DNA from: Mesorhizobium sp. B2-3-4 | GTDB taxonomy: Bacteria > Pseudomonadota > Alphaproteobacteria > Rhizobiales > Rhizobiaceae | Assembly (NCBI RefSeq): GCF_006442315.1 | Contig: NZ_VFVY01000002.1 | Span: forward strand, 489,427-553,426 | Direction: 5' to 3' | DNA: 64,000 nt | Shown: positions 8,689 through 18,289 of the stretch, piece by piece | Layout: the number at the start of each line of letters is the position of its first letter | Numbering within the stretch: position 1 is the stretch's first letter | Position numbers and translations under genes: made by a program | Notes under the pieces: generated by a model | Databases searched by the model: none | Told to the model about the DNA's origin: nothing | What the model saw: only the letters and a program-made list of their open reading frames with translations

Positions 8689-9729
8689 ATGCCCAGGAAA
8701 ATAGCGATCATTGGCGACAACTTCATGCTGCCGGAGGTGTTTCGCGCGAAAATCGAGGCGGCCGCCAGCGGCGGCCTCGACATCAGGACGTTGCAGACGG
8801 CCTGGCCGGACGAGCCGATGGAGTTCGGCAATGCCGCGCTCGGCCTCGACAAGGTCAAGGAGTATTTCGGCCACCCCGACGCGGTCGTCGACTTCATCGG
8901 TGACGCCGAAATCCTCGTCACCCAGCTCGCGCCCCTGTCGGAAGGCATGATGCGGCGCCTGCCGGATCTGAAGCTGGTTGCGGTGTCTCGTGGCGGGCCG
9001 ATCAACATCGACATGGAAGCGGCGAAGGCGCACGGCATCACAGTGGTCAATGTGCCCGGCCGCAACGCCACCGCTGTGGCGGAATTCACCATCGGCGCCA
9101 TCCTGGCCGAGACGCGGCTGATCCGCGTCGGCCACGAGGCCTTGCGCAAGGGCGAATGGCGCGGCGATCTCTATCGCGCCGACCGTACCGGCCGCGAGCT
9201 CGGCGAAATGACGGTCGGCGTCGTCGGCTACGGCAATATCGGCACCAAGGTGGTGCGCCTGCTGCGCGCCTTCGGCTGCCATGTCCTGGTCAGCGACCCC
9301 TACGTCCAGTTGAGTGCCGAGGACCGCAACGCCGGTGTCGAACTGGTTGCGCTGGACGATCTGCTGTCGCGCTCCGACGTGGTGACGCTGCATTCTCGGG
9401 TGACGCAGGAGACGCGCGGTCTGATCGGCAAGGACACCATCGCGCGCATGAAGCCGGGTGTCATCTTCGTCAACACCGCGCGCGGGCCGCTGGTCGATTA
9501 TGACGCGCTCTACGAGGCGCTGGTGTCCGGGCAGATTGCCAGCGCCATGCTGGAAACCTTCGCGGTCGAGCCGGTGCCCTCGGACTGGCCGCTGCTGCAG
9601 CTGCCCAACGTGACGCTGACGCCGCATATCGCCGGCGCCTCGGTGCGCACGGTGACCTACGCCGCCGAGCAGGCCGCCGAAGAGGTGCGCCGCTATTTGG
9701 CTGGCCTGCCGCCGGTCAATCCGTGCTGA
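8689..9729 (+). CDS. D-isomer-specific 2-hydroxyacid dehydrogenase
   Basis: A 346-residue NAD(P)-dependent dehydrogenase of the phosphoglycerate dehydrogenase type. The nucleotide-binding motif is VGVVGYGNIGTKVV. The catalytic set appears intact: Arg in NTARGPLVD, Glu in ETFAVEP and His in TPHIAGAS. It lies 10 bases after eryA and 46 bases before eryB, in the middle of what is usually a contiguous eryABC set. Its reaction in erythritol use is not established. It might act on a hydroxyacid side product such as an erythronate, or the operon may handle an additional substrate. Family is secure, role unknown. Confidence 0.8.
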   Translation: MPRKIAIIGDNFMLPEVFRAKIEAAASGGLDIRTLQTAWPDEPMEFGNAALGLDKVKEYFGHPDAVVDFIGDAEILVTQLAPLSEGMMRRLPDLKLVAVSRGGPINIDMEAAKAHGITVVNVPGRNATAVAEFTIGAILAETRLIRVGHEALRKGEWRGDLYRADRTGRELGEMTVGVVGYGNIGTKVVRLLRAFGCHVLVSDPYVQLSAEDRNAGVELVALDDLLSRSDVVTLHSRVTQETRGLIGKDTIARMKPGVIFVNTARGPLVDYDALYEALVSGQIASAMLETFAVEPVPSDWPLLQLPNVTLTPHIAGASVRTVTYAAEQAAEEVRRYLAGLPPVNPC

Positions 9730-9775
9730 GAATGATGGCCATGCAACGCAAATCGCTCAGCGAGGCCACGGGGAA

Positions 9776-11293
9776 ATGAAGGACGGCGCCGATATCGTCG
9801 ACCTCTTCGTCATCGGCGGCGGCGTCAATGGCGCCGGCATCGCGCGCGATGCGGCCGGCCGTGGCTTGTCGGTGATTCTGTGCGAGAAGGACGATCTCGC
9901 CGAAGGCACCAGTTCCCGCTCCGGCAAGCTCGTCCATGGCGGCCTGCGCTATCTCGAATATTACGAGTTCCGCCTGGTGCGCGAGGCGCTGATCGAGCGC
10001 GAGGTGCTGCTGGAATCGGCACCGCACATCATCTGGCCGATGCGCTTCGTGCTGCCGCACAGCCCCGACGACCGGCCGGCTTGGCTGGTGCGGCTCGGCC
10101 TGTTCCTCTACGACCATCTCGGCGGCCGCAAGCGGCTGCCGGCCACCCGCACGCTTGACCTGCGCACCGCGCCCGAGGGCGCGCCGATCAAGGACGCGTT
10201 CAAGCGCGGTTTCGAATATTCCGATTGCTGGGTCGACGATGCCCGCCTCGTCGTCATCAATGCGCTCGACGCCGCCGAACGGGGAGCAAAGGTCCTCACC
10301 CGTACCACCTGCATCGCCGCCCGCCGCGAGAACGGCCTCTGGCTTGTCGAGATGCGTGACGGCGGGACTGCCAAGAAGACCAGTGTGCGGGCCCGTGCAC
10401 TGATCAATGCCGCCGGTCCCTGGGTCAACGACATCGTCAACCGCGTTGCCGGCCAGAACTCCAGGCGCAATGTGCGCCTGGTCAAGGGCAGTCATATCGT
10501 CGTGCCCAAATTCTGGGAGGGCCGGCAGGCCTATCTCATCCAGAACAGCGACAAGCGCGTCATCTTCATCAATCCCTATCAGGGCAACCTCGCTTTGATC
10601 GGCACCACCGACATCCCCTATGAGGGCCGGCCGGAGGATGTGACGGCGGACGAGAGCGAGATCGACTACCTGATCAGGGTGGTCAACCGCTACTTCAAGC
10701 GGGGTCTCGCGCGTGCCGATGTGGTCCATTCCTTCTCCGGTGTCAGGCCGCTCTATGACGACAATGCCGACAATCCGAGCGCGGTGACCCGCGACTATAT
10801 TTTCGAACTCGACGCGCCGGATGGGCAGGCGCCGCTGCTCTCCGTCTTCGGCGGCAAGATCACCACCTTCCGCAAACTGGCCGAGCATGCGCTGGACAAG
10901 ATTGCTCCGTTCTTCCCGCAAATGGGCAAGGCCTGGACCGCGAAAGCGCATCTGCCCGGCGGCGATCTCGCCAATGCCGACTTCGAACAGTTCCTCGGCG
11001 ATCTCGCCAATGAGTACCCGTGGATGCCCGCGTCGCTGCTAAAGCATTACGGCCGGCTCTATGGCACCAGGACGCGATCCGTGATCGGCGGCGCCCGGTC
11101 GCTCGCCGCTCTGGGGCGGTGCTTCGGCAAGGATTTCTTCGAGCGCGAGGCGAACTACCTCTTCGAACAGGAATGGGCGCAACACGCGGTCGACATTCTC
11201 GAACGGCGCACCAAGCATGGCCTGCATCTGTCCGCCGAGGAGAGATTGGCCTTCGAACACTGGTGCGCGAACCGGCCGGCGAGGGCAGGCTGA
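9776..11293 (+). CDS. eryB: D-erythritol 1-phosphate dehydrogenase, GlpD-like flavoprotein
   Basis: A 505-residue FAD-dependent protein of the glycerol-3-phosphate dehydrogenase family. It carries the dinucleotide motif DLFVIGGGVNGAGIARDAAGRG and the signature GTSSRSGKLVHGGLRYLE. Brucella EryB is of similar length (about 502) and oxidises D-erythritol 1-phosphate to an erythrulose 1-phosphate. GGGGA precedes the ATG. It is followed by eryC in the same operon. An ordinary GlpD is the main alternative, but the EryA/EryC neighbours favour EryB. Confidence 0.75.
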   Translation: MKDGADIVDLFVIGGGVNGAGIARDAAGRGLSVILCEKDDLAEGTSSRSGKLVHGGLRYLEYYEFRLVREALIEREVLLESAPHIIWPMRFVLPHSPDDRPAWLVRLGLFLYDHLGGRKRLPATRTLDLRTAPEGAPIKDAFKRGFEYSDCWVDDARLVVINALDAAERGAKVLTRTTCIAARRENGLWLVEMRDGGTAKKTSVRARALINAAGPWVNDIVNRVAGQNSRRNVRLVKGSHIVVPKFWEGRQAYLIQNSDKRVIFINPYQGNLALIGTTDIPYEGRPEDVTADESEIDYLIRVVNRYFKRGLARADVVHSFSGVRPLYDDNADNPSAVTRDYIFELDAPDGQAPLLSVFGGKITTFRKLAEHALDKIAPFFPQMGKAWTAKAHLPGGDLANADFEQFLGDLANEYPWMPASLLKHYGRLYGTRTRSVIGGARSLAALGRCFGKDFFEREANYLFEQEWAQHAVDILERRTKHGLHLSAEERLAFEHWCANRPARAG

Positions 11294-11365
11294 TGGCGCT
11301 CATTGCCCACATCCGGGCCCATATCCCGGCCTATGTCCGGCGACCGCGTTGAAGGGATCGCGACC

Positions 11366-12304
11366 TTGGCCTTCACGCTCTCCCTCAACACCAATCCGCT
11401 GGTCAACCGCTTCGCCGAGCCGGACGATCTGATCGACACCATCGCCCATGGCATCGGCATCAGGGACATTCAGCTCACCCACGAATTCGTCAATCCGGGC
11501 TGGCCGCCGGCGACGATCGTCAAATTCGTCCGCCTGTTCCGCAACGCCTTGAACCGCACTGGTGTGCGCGTGACGTCGGGGATGACCGGCCCCTATGGCC
11601 GGCTCAACCATTTCGGCCATCCCGATGCGGACGTGCGCCGCTACTATGTCGACTGGTTCAAGACTTTCGCCGACATCTCGGCCGAACTCGGCGCCGGCGG
11701 CATGGGCACGCAGTTCGCCATCTTCACGCATCGCGACTATGACGATCCCGCCCGCCGCGCGCGGCTGTTCGACATCGCGCTGGAGTGCTGGGGCGAGGTC
11801 GCCGAGCACGCCAGGGCGGCCGGGCTGACCTATCTGTTCTGGGAGCCGATGTCGGTCGGCCGCGAGTTCGGCCACACGATCGAGAATTGCCGGCTGCTGC
11901 AAGAGGCGATCGACGCGGCCGGCATGGCCATTCCGCTGGAGATGATGGTCGACATCGATCATGGCGACGTGACCTCGAGCAATCCGGCCGACATCGATCC
12001 CTACGCCTGGGCCGGGGCCTTTCCGAAGAAATCACCGATCATCCACGTCAAGCAGTCGTCGATGAACAAGGGCGGCCACTGGCCGTTCACGGCGGCTCAC
12101 AACAAGGACGGCCGCATCACGCCTGAGAAGCTGCTGGAAACGGTGCGGCGCGGCGGCGGCACCGACAACGAGATCTGCCTTGAACTGTCATTCCGCGAGC
12201 GAGAGCCGGTCGATCACCAGGTCGTCACCATGATCCGCGAATCGGTCGATCATTGGGCTCCCTTCATCGATACGGGCAGGACGGGTCTGCTGCCGCGCGC
12301 GTAG
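11366..12304 (+). CDS. eryC: D-erythrulose 1-phosphate 3-epimerase, TIM-barrel protein
   Basis: A sugar phosphate isomerase/epimerase of the AP-endonuclease-2 TIM-barrel family, about 312 residues from TTG 11366. That start has GAAGGGA 8 bases upstream and gives a length close to Brucella EryC (about 309). An ATG at 11333 in the same frame is the alternative. Metal-ligand candidates lie in YLFWEPMS, MVDIDHGD, IIHVKQSS and CLELSFRER. EryC interconverts D- and L-erythrulose 1-phosphate. The gene ends the operon and is followed by a strong terminator. Confidence 0.75.
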   Translation: MAFTLSLNTNPLVNRFAEPDDLIDTIAHGIGIRDIQLTHEFVNPGWPPATIVKFVRLFRNALNRTGVRVTSGMTGPYGRLNHFGHPDADVRRYYVDWFKTFADISAELGAGGMGTQFAIFTHRDYDDPARRARLFDIALECWGEVAEHARAAGLTYLFWEPMSVGREFGHTIENCRLLQEAIDAAGMAIPLEMMVDIDHGDVTSSNPADIDPYAWAGAFPKKSPIIHVKQSSMNKGGHWPFTAAHNKDGRITPEKLLETVRRGGGTDNEICLELSFREREPVDHQVVTMIRESVDHWAPFIDTGRTGLLPRA

Positions 12305-12316
12305 CAACGCGCAATA

Positions 12317-12355
12317 AAAAGGGCGGACCGATGCGGCCCGCCCTTTTGCTTTTTT
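12317..12355. terminator. Bidirectional Rho-independent terminator between eryC and the aldolase gene
   Basis: Arms AAAAGGGCGG (12317-12326) and CCGCCCTTTT (12338-12347) form a perfect 10-bp stem around an 11-base loop. A T-rich run follows on the plus strand and on the minus strand. It lies between convergent genes, so it should stop both transcripts. Confidence 0.85.
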
Positions 12356-12368
12356 CGGGCAGCTGAAC

Positions 12369-13433
12369 TCAGCCGAATTTCGGATCGAGGCTGCCCGATT
12401 TGTAGCGCTTTGCCATTTCCGAGACCGGCAGCGGCTTGATCTTCAGCGCGTTGCCGGCGGTGCCGAACTGCTCGAAGCGCTCCTTGCAGAGCTTGCGCAT
12501 CGCCGCCATCGCCGGTGTCAGGTATTTGCGCGGGTCGAACTCGCTCGGATTCTCGGTCAGCACCTTGCGGATCGCGCCGGTCAGCGCCATGCGGTTGTCG
12601 GTATCGATGTTGATCTTGCGCACGCCGTGCTTGATGCCGCGCTGGATCTCTTCCACCGGCACGCCCCAGGTCGGCTTCATCCGGCCGCCATACTTGTTGA
12701 TGATCTCCTGCAGGTCCTCCGGTACGGAGGACGAACCATGCATGACCAGGTGCATGTTCGGCAGCCGGCGGTGGATCTCCTCGATGACGTTCATCGCCAG
12801 CACCGCGCCGTCAGGCTTGCGCGAGAATTTATAGGCGCCGTGGCTGGTGCCCATGGCCACGGCGAGCGCGTCGACATGGGTGTCCTTGACGAACTGCACC
12901 GCCTGCTCGGGATCGGTCAAAAGCTGGTCGTGGCTGATCGCGCCTTCGACGCCGTGGCCGTCTTCCTGCTCGCCGCCACCGCTCTCCAGCGACCCCAGCA
13001 CGCCGATTTCGCCCTCGACCGAGACGCCGCCCCAATGGGCCATGTCGACGACGCGCTTGGTGATGCCGGAATTATAGGCGTAGTCGGCCGGCGACTTGCC
13101 GTCCTCCTTGAGCGAGCCGTCCATCATCACCGAGGTGAAACCGTACTGGATGGCGGTCACGCAGGTGGCTTCGTTGTTGCCGTGGTCGAGATGCATGCAA
13201 ACCGGGATGTCGGGATGAATCTCGACCAGCGCGTCGATCAGCTTGGCCAGCACCACGTCATTGGCATAGGCGCGTGCGCCCCGGCTCGCCTGCAGGATGA
13301 CCGGCGACTTGGTCTCCTCCGCCGCCTCCATGATGGCGAGGCCCTGTTCCATGTTGTTCATGTTGAAGGCCGGCACGCCATAGCCATGTTCGGCGGCGTG
13401 ATCGAGCAATTGTCTCAAGGTGATGCGAGCCAA
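12369..13433 (-). CDS. fba: Class II fructose-bisphosphate aldolase, Calvin-cycle subtype
   Basis: A 354-residue zinc aldolase (Fba/CbbA type), [20 protein letters not shown] at the N-terminus. Zinc and catalytic residues are visible in [26 protein letters not shown] and VMHGSSSVP. It cleaves or forms fructose 1,6-bisphosphate in the cytoplasm. The start is TTG at 13433 with GGGAG 8 bases upstream; no better ATG is available. It is transcribed toward the erythritol operon and divergently from eryR. It may help channel the triose and tetrose phosphates made by the surrounding pathways, or act on a related ketose bisphosphate. Confidence 0.85.
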   Translation of the reverse strand: MARITLRQLLDHAAEHGYGVPAFNMNNMEQGLAIMEAAEETKSPVILQASRGARAYANDVVLAKLIDALVEIHPDIPVCMHLDHGNNEATCVTAIQYGFTSVMMDGSLKEDGKSPADYAYNSGITKRVVDMAHWGGVSVEGEIGVLGSLESGGGEQEDGHGVEGAISHDQLLTDPEQAVQFVKDTHVDALAVAMGTSHGAYKFSRKPDGAVLAMNVIEEIHRRLPNMHLVMHGSSSVPEDLQEIINKYGGRMKPTWGVPVEEIQRGIKHGVRKINIDTDNRMALTGAIRKVLTENPSEFDPRKYLTPAMAAMRKLCKERFEQFGTAGNALKIKPLPVSEMAKRYKSGSLDPKFG

Positions 13434-13615
13434 CGATCAGTCTCCCGTATCTGGTTTCAAAACCCGTGGTTGCGGGCTGCCCGCGCATCGTTCAGCCCAC
13501 CGATGCTTCTGGCCGGAATTGCGCGCAACCGCAACCGTGACAGACCGTCCCGGCTGCAATTCTTGTTACAGCCTTGCGATAAAAGCCGGTGAAATATCCC
13601 AAGGAGATATCTCAT

Positions 13616-13634
13616 TATCACAAAAATTTTGATA
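13616..13634. promoter_or_regulatory. Inverted repeat TATCA-N9-TGATA, candidate DeoR-type operator
   Basis: TATCACAAAAATTTTGATA is a near-perfect 19-bp palindrome in the divergent fba/eryR region. A 10-bp palindrome GAGATATCTC sits just before it at 13604-13613. The half-sites match those at 444-457 upstream of the SorC regulator. It is a likely binding site for EryR or EryD; which protein binds is unknown. Confidence 0.45.
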
Positions 13635-13687
13635 CTTGCGCGACGAAATCTGTTACATCTGGTTTCGATCAAAGGCGATCGGCGGCA

Positions 13688-14458
13688 ATGAAGAGCGACA
13701 CTAGGCGACAGGGCATCATGGACTTCCTGATGGACGCCGGCGCGGCAAGCGTCGACGACCTTGCCTCGCGCTTCGGCGTCTCGAAGATGACCGTGCATCG
13801 CGACCTTGACGAACTCGAGGAGAGTGGCGTCCTGCGCAAGGTGCGCGGCGGCGCCTCGATCCAGCCGAGCAGCCTGTTCGAAAGCGATTTCCGCTACCGG
13901 CAGAAGCAGGCGACCGGCGAAAAGCAGCGCCTGGCGGCGGCGGCCGTGGCCATGATCGAACCCGGTCAGACCGTCATCATCGACGACGGCTCGACGGCTG
14001 GCGGCGTCGCGCGCCATCTGGCCGATCTCAGACCGCTGACGGTGATCACCAACAACCTCGCCGTCATTCAGGACCTCGCCGGTGCCGGAGGCATCAACCT
14101 GATCGCGCTCGGCGGCCAGTATTCGAAGAAATTCCACGGCTTCTTCGGCCTGCTGGCCGAGGCGTCGCTGCGCTCGCTGCGCGCCGACGTCGCCTTCCTG
14201 TCCTCATCCGCCATCCATGGCGCCGCCGCCTTTCACCAGGATCAGGAGGTGGTGCAGAGCAAGCGGCTGATGATGGCCGCGGCGACACGCAAGTACCTGA
14301 TGGCGGATCACGGCAAGTTCGGTCGCAGCGCGCTGCATTTCCTGACCGATCTCAACACGTTCGATGCCGTCTTCACCGGGCGCGAGCCGGAGGCCGGGAT
14401 GCGCGCGACGCTGGATACGGCCGGGGTTTCGCTGACGGTGGTCGCCGACAAGGATTGA
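13688..14458 (+). CDS. eryR: DeoR-family transcriptional regulator (EryR-like)
   Basis: A 256-residue regulator with an N-terminal DeoR helix-turn-helix (RRQGIMDFLMDAGAASVDDL, then FGVSKMTVHRDLDELEESG) and a C-terminal sugar-phosphate sensing domain with IIDDGSTAGG and TNNLAVIQDL. The ATG at 13688 is preferred over an in-frame ATG at 13589, which would put the operator-like palindromes inside the gene. It is immediately followed by tpiB- and rpiB-like genes, the eryR-tpiB-rpiB order known from rhizobial erythritol loci. It probably controls that operon and possibly the divergent fba. Confidence 0.75.
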   Translation: MKSDTRRQGIMDFLMDAGAASVDDLASRFGVSKMTVHRDLDELEESGVLRKVRGGASIQPSSLFESDFRYRQKQATGEKQRLAAAAVAMIEPGQTVIIDDGSTAGGVARHLADLRPLTVITNNLAVIQDLAGAGGINLIALGGQYSKKFHGFFGLLAEASLRSLRADVAFLSSSAIHGAAAFHQDQEVVQSKRLMMAAATRKYLMADHGKFGRSALHFLTDLNTFDAVFTGREPEAGMRATLDTAGVSLTVVADKD

Positions 14459-14477
14459 AGGATCAAGGAGAGTACGC

Positions 14478-15236
14478 TTGGTTTACTGGGTCGGTACAAG
14501 CTGGAAGATGAACAAGACGCTCGCCGAGGCGCTTGATTCTGCCGCCGCACTGGCCGGCTTCGTGCCGGGTTTCGACGAGCGCATCCAGCCTTTCGTCATC
14601 CCGCCCTTCACGGCGGTGCGCGAGGTCAAGCGGGCGCTGTCGGCGACGCGCGTCAAGGTCGGCGCGCAGAACATGCATTGGGCCGATTCCGGCGCCTGGA
14701 CCGGCGAGGTCTCGCCGCCGATGCTGGCCGATTGCGGCCTCGACCTGGTCGAACTCGGCCACAGCGAACGGCGCGAGCATTTCGGCGAGACCGACCGCAC
14801 GGTCGGGCTGAAGACGGCGGCCGCGGTGAAGCACGGGCTGACACCGCTGATCTGTGTCGGCGAGACGCTGGCCGAGCGCGAGAGCGGCAGGGCCGATGCC
14901 GTGCTGAGCGCCCAGGTCGAGGGCGCGCTGCAATTCCTCGAAGGCGAGGAGAAGGCGGCAAGAATCCTGTTCGCCTACGAGCCGGTCTGGGCGATCGGCG
15001 ACAAGGGCATCCCGGCCAGTTCCGACTATGCCGACAGGCAGCAGGCGCTGATCAAGAAGGTTGCCGGCGGCTTGCTGCCATCGGTGCCGCCGGTGCTCTA
15101 TGGCGGCAGCGTCAATCCGGGCAATGCCGCCGAGCTGATCGGCCAGCCCAACATCGACGGCTTGTTCATCGGCCGCTCCGCCTGGCAGGCCGGAGGCTAC
15201 ATCGACATCCTGCGCCGCGCCTCGGCGGCGATCTGA
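14478..15236 (+). CDS. eryH: L-erythrulose 1-phosphate isomerase, TpiB-like
   Basis: A 252-residue triose-phosphate isomerase homologue. It has the Lys motif (TSWKMNK), the catalytic His (VELGHSERR), the catalytic Glu (AYEPVWAIG) and the phosphate loop (LYGGSVNPGN, GLFIGRSAW). The start is TTG 14478 with AAGGAGAG upstream. In Brucella the eryR-linked TpiA2/EryH converts L-erythrulose 1-phosphate to D-erythrulose 4-phosphate. The pairing with rpiB and eryR supports this over a glycolytic role, though residual TIM activity is possible. Its substrate is also the expected product of the apiose-type RLP pathway encoded at 20071-32004. Confidence 0.75.
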   Translation: MVYWVGTSWKMNKTLAEALDSAAALAGFVPGFDERIQPFVIPPFTAVREVKRALSATRVKVGAQNMHWADSGAWTGEVSPPMLADCGLDLVELGHSERREHFGETDRTVGLKTAAAVKHGLTPLICVGETLAERESGRADAVLSAQVEGALQFLEGEEKAARILFAYEPVWAIGDKGIPASSDYADRQQALIKKVAGGLLPSVPPVLYGGSVNPGNAAELIGQPNIDGLFIGRSAWQAGGYIDILRRASAAI

Positions 15237-15263
15237 AACAAACGAAACCGGAAAGGACAAAAA

Positions 15264-15704
15264 ATGAAAATAGCCATTGGAGCCGACAGCGCCGGCAAGC
15301 CGCTGCTCGATGTCATAGCAGCGCATCTGGCGACCAAACCCGGCCTCGTCGTCAGCGATCTCAGCCAGGCCGGCTTCTACGCCGACCTGTCGCAAAAGCT
15401 CGCCCAGACCATCGTCGACGGCGAGAACGAGCGCGGCATCCTGTTCTGCGGCACCGGCATCGGCGTCTCGATCTCGGCCAACAAGGTCCCGGGTATTCGT
15501 GCCGCACTCACCCACGACACCTATTCGGCTGAGCGCGCGGCGAAATCCAACAACGCCCAGATCATCACCATGGGCGCGCGCGTCATCGGTCCTGAACTGG
15601 CCAAAGCGATCGTCGACACCTGGCTGGCCTCCGAATTCGACGAGAAAGGTCCGTCGGCCGGCAATGTTCAGGCGATCGACAGGCTCGACTCAGCGAAGAG
15701 CTAG
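15264..15704 (+). CDS. eryI: D-erythrulose 4-phosphate isomerase, RpiB-like
   Basis: A 146-residue RpiB/LacAB-family isomerase. It shows the N-terminal [12 protein letters not shown] motif, the active-site Cys loop [24 protein letters not shown] and the [14 protein letters not shown] segment. In the erythritol pathway EryI converts D-erythrulose 4-phosphate to D-erythrose 4-phosphate, feeding the pentose phosphate pathway. A GGAAAGG SD precedes the ATG. Its stop codon shares the bases CTAG with the stop of the convergent dhaL gene, so there is no space for a terminator between them. Confidence 0.8.
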   Translation: MKIAIGADSAGKPLLDVIAAHLATKPGLVVSDLSQAGFYADLSQKLAQTIVDGENERGILFCGTGIGVSISANKVPGIRAALTHDTYSAERAAKSNNAQIITMGARVIGPELAKAIVDTWLASEFDEKGPSAGNVQAIDRLDSAKS

Positions 15705-16336
15705 GCGAAGCTGTCGCGCATCGCGCTAATGACGGTGACGGCGGAGGCAGCACCCGGGTCGATATGGCCGAGCGAGCGCTCGCCGAGCCGCGAGGAGCGG
15801 CCCTTGACGGCGATCATGTCCTTGGTCGCTTCCGCGCCATGCTCGGCGGCGGCAAGGGCCGCGCGCAGGCTCTCGGCGAGCGTCTTGCCGGCCGCATTGC
15901 TGGCGCCGGCGGCATCGGCCGCGGGCTGCCAGGCATCGATCATCGTCTTCTCGCCGATCTCGGCCTTGCCGCGGTCGCGGATGCCTTGCGCCATCGCCTG
16001 GAACAGGGCGACGACATCGCCATCGGCAAGCGTCGTCTTGCCCTTGACGGCGGCGGCGGCGCGCATGAAGGCGGTGGCATAGAGCGGACCGGACGACGCG
16101 CCGACGGCGTTGAGGAACGATTTCGCGGCCGTGTTGAGCAACGCCGTCGGTTCGGTCGCAGCCAAGTCGAGCGGCGCCAGCGCGTCGCGCACGGCGTTGA
16201 AGCCGAGCGCCATGGCGATGCCGTGGTCGGCGTCGCCGATGACGCCGTCGAGCTGGCAGAGCCGGTCCTTGTCGGCCTCGATCGCCACGGCGATGGCGTC
16301 GAACATTCTCTTCAGGCCGGCACTGTCGATGCTCAT
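15701..16336 (-). CDS. dhaL: Dihydroxyacetone-kinase-like subunit DhaL (ATP-binding domain)
   Basis: A 211-residue DhaL domain with the Mg-ATP motif [18 protein letters not shown] and downstream elements [11 protein letters not shown] and [13 protein letters not shown]. With DhaK it phosphorylates short ketoses such as dihydroxyacetone. No EI/HPr-type DhaM is in the window, so whether ATP or a PTS phosphate is the donor is unresolved. It starts 12 bases after dhaK. Next to eryH/eryI, an L-erythrulose kinase role is plausible by analogy with DhaK-DhaL-type erythrulose kinases, but this is inference. Confidence 0.8.
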   Translation of the reverse strand: MSIDSAGLKRMFDAIAVAIEADKDRLCQLDGVIGDADHGIAMALGFNAVRDALAPLDLAATEPTALLNTAAKSFLNAVGASSGPLYATAFMRAAAAVKGKTTLADGDVVALFQAMAQGIRDRGKAEIGEKTMIDAWQPAADAAGASNAAGKTLAESLRAALAAAEHGAEATKDMIAVKGRSSRLGERSLGHIDPGAASAVTVISAMRDSFA

Positions 16337-16348
16337 GGAAAACGCTCC

Positions 16349-17362
16349 TCAGCCGGCGCGGAACATGGCGCAGTCGCAGGGGTGGTCGAGCATCGCCTGC
16401 AACTCCTCGTCGAGATGGAAGAGCGTCACCGAGGCTCCGGCCATTTCCAGCGACGTGCAATAATTGCCGACCCAGGTGGCGTGAATGGAAACGCCGATCG
16501 CGTCGAGCCTCTGCTTGACCCGCCGGTTCATGATGTAGAGTTCCATCAGCGGCGTCGATCCCAGCGAATTGACCAGCACCGCGACCTTGTCGCCGCGTTT
16601 CGGCGCCATCTCGGCGAGAATCTTGTCCAGCATCTCGTCGGTGATTTCGTCGGCGGTCATGAGCGTGCCGCGCGCAATGCCCGGCTCGCCATGGATGCCC
16701 ATGCCGATCTCCATTTCGTCGCCGCCGATCTCGAAATTCGGCCGCCGTGTCTGCGGCAGCGAGCACGGCGACAAGGCGACGCCCATGGTGAAGGTGCGGT
16801 CATTGGCCTTGCGGGCGATGCGCTCGACCTCGTCGAGAGAAAGCATTTGGTCGCAGGCGGCGCCGGCCGCCTTGAAGATGAAGAAATTGCCGGCAACACC
16901 GCGACGCTTCTGCCGCTGGTCGCGCGGCGCCGAGGCAACGTCGTCGGTGGTCAGCACCGTGCGTACCTCGATGTCGTCCATGGCGGCCATTTCTGCCGCC
17001 ATGTCGAAGTTCATCACGTCGCCTGCATAGTTGCCGTACATGAACAGGACGCCGGCGCCGCCGCTGACCGCCTTGGCGCATTCGACGATGGGATCGGGGG
17101 GTGGCGAGGCAAAGACATTGCCGATGGCCGCCGCATCCGCCAGCCCCTTGCCGACGAAGCCGAGAAAGGTCGGCTCGTGGCCCGAGCCGCCGCCGATCAC
17201 CAGCCCGACCTTGCCAGGCCGTGGACCGTCGCGGGCGATGATCGAGCGCGGGCTGCCGTCCGCGCTCCTGAGGTGGCGAGGATGCGCGGCGAGGACCCCT
17301 TCGAGCATCTCGTCGACGGCGCGGTTGCCGTCATTGATGATCTTCTTGGTCTGCACCTGCAT
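16349..17362 (-). CDS. dhaK: Dihydroxyacetone-kinase-like subunit DhaK (substrate-binding domain)
   Basis: A 337-residue DhaK subunit. It has the substrate-site glycine motif VGLVIGGGSGHEPTF and the His that binds the ketose covalently, probably in EIGMGIHGEPG. Length is normal. The GGGAGG SD lies directly against ATG 17362 with no spacing, while an in-frame GTG two codons later has the ideal 6-base gap, so translation may begin at 17356. dhaL follows in the same transcript. Substrate could be dihydroxyacetone or L-erythrulose, the latter suggested by the adjacent erythrulose-phosphate isomerase genes. Confidence 0.8.
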   Translation of the reverse strand: MQVQTKKIINDGNRAVDEMLEGVLAAHPRHLRSADGSPRSIIARDGPRPGKVGLVIGGGSGHEPTFLGFVGKGLADAAAIGNVFASPPPDPIVECAKAVSGGAGVLFMYGNYAGDVMNFDMAAEMAAMDDIEVRTVLTTDDVASAPRDQRQKRRGVAGNFFIFKAAGAACDQMLSLDEVERIARKANDRTFTMGVALSPCSLPQTRRPNFEIGGDEMEIGMGIHGEPGIARGTLMTADEITDEMLDKILAEMAPKRGDKVAVLVNSLGSTPLMELYIMNRRVKQRLDAIGVSIHATWVGNYCTSLEMAGASVTLFHLDEELQAMLDHPCDCAMFRAG

Positions 17363-17390
17363 CCTCCCGAACCCGGCATTTTGCCGAGAT

Positions 17391-17398
17391 ACTATAGT
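17391..17398. promoter_or_regulatory. ACTATAGT palindrome upstream of dhaK
   Basis: An 8-bp palindrome within AGATACTATAGTCT, 29 bases upstream of dhaK in the short gap after ribH2. It could be a -10-like TATAGT element or an operator for dhaKL. Only its symmetry and position support this. Confidence 0.25.
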
Positions 17399-17432
17399 CT
17401 GTTACCGGGATTTCCACCCGGCGGCGGAGATT

Positions 17433-18185
<753 letters not shown>

Positions 18186-18289
18186 TTAACGGGTCTTCTA
18201 TGCGAGGATGGTGTGGCCGCTGTCAACGCGGCAGGGGCCGGTGGCCAATCACGTTTTGCCGACTGGAGCAATGCAGCGAGCGTGTCGTT

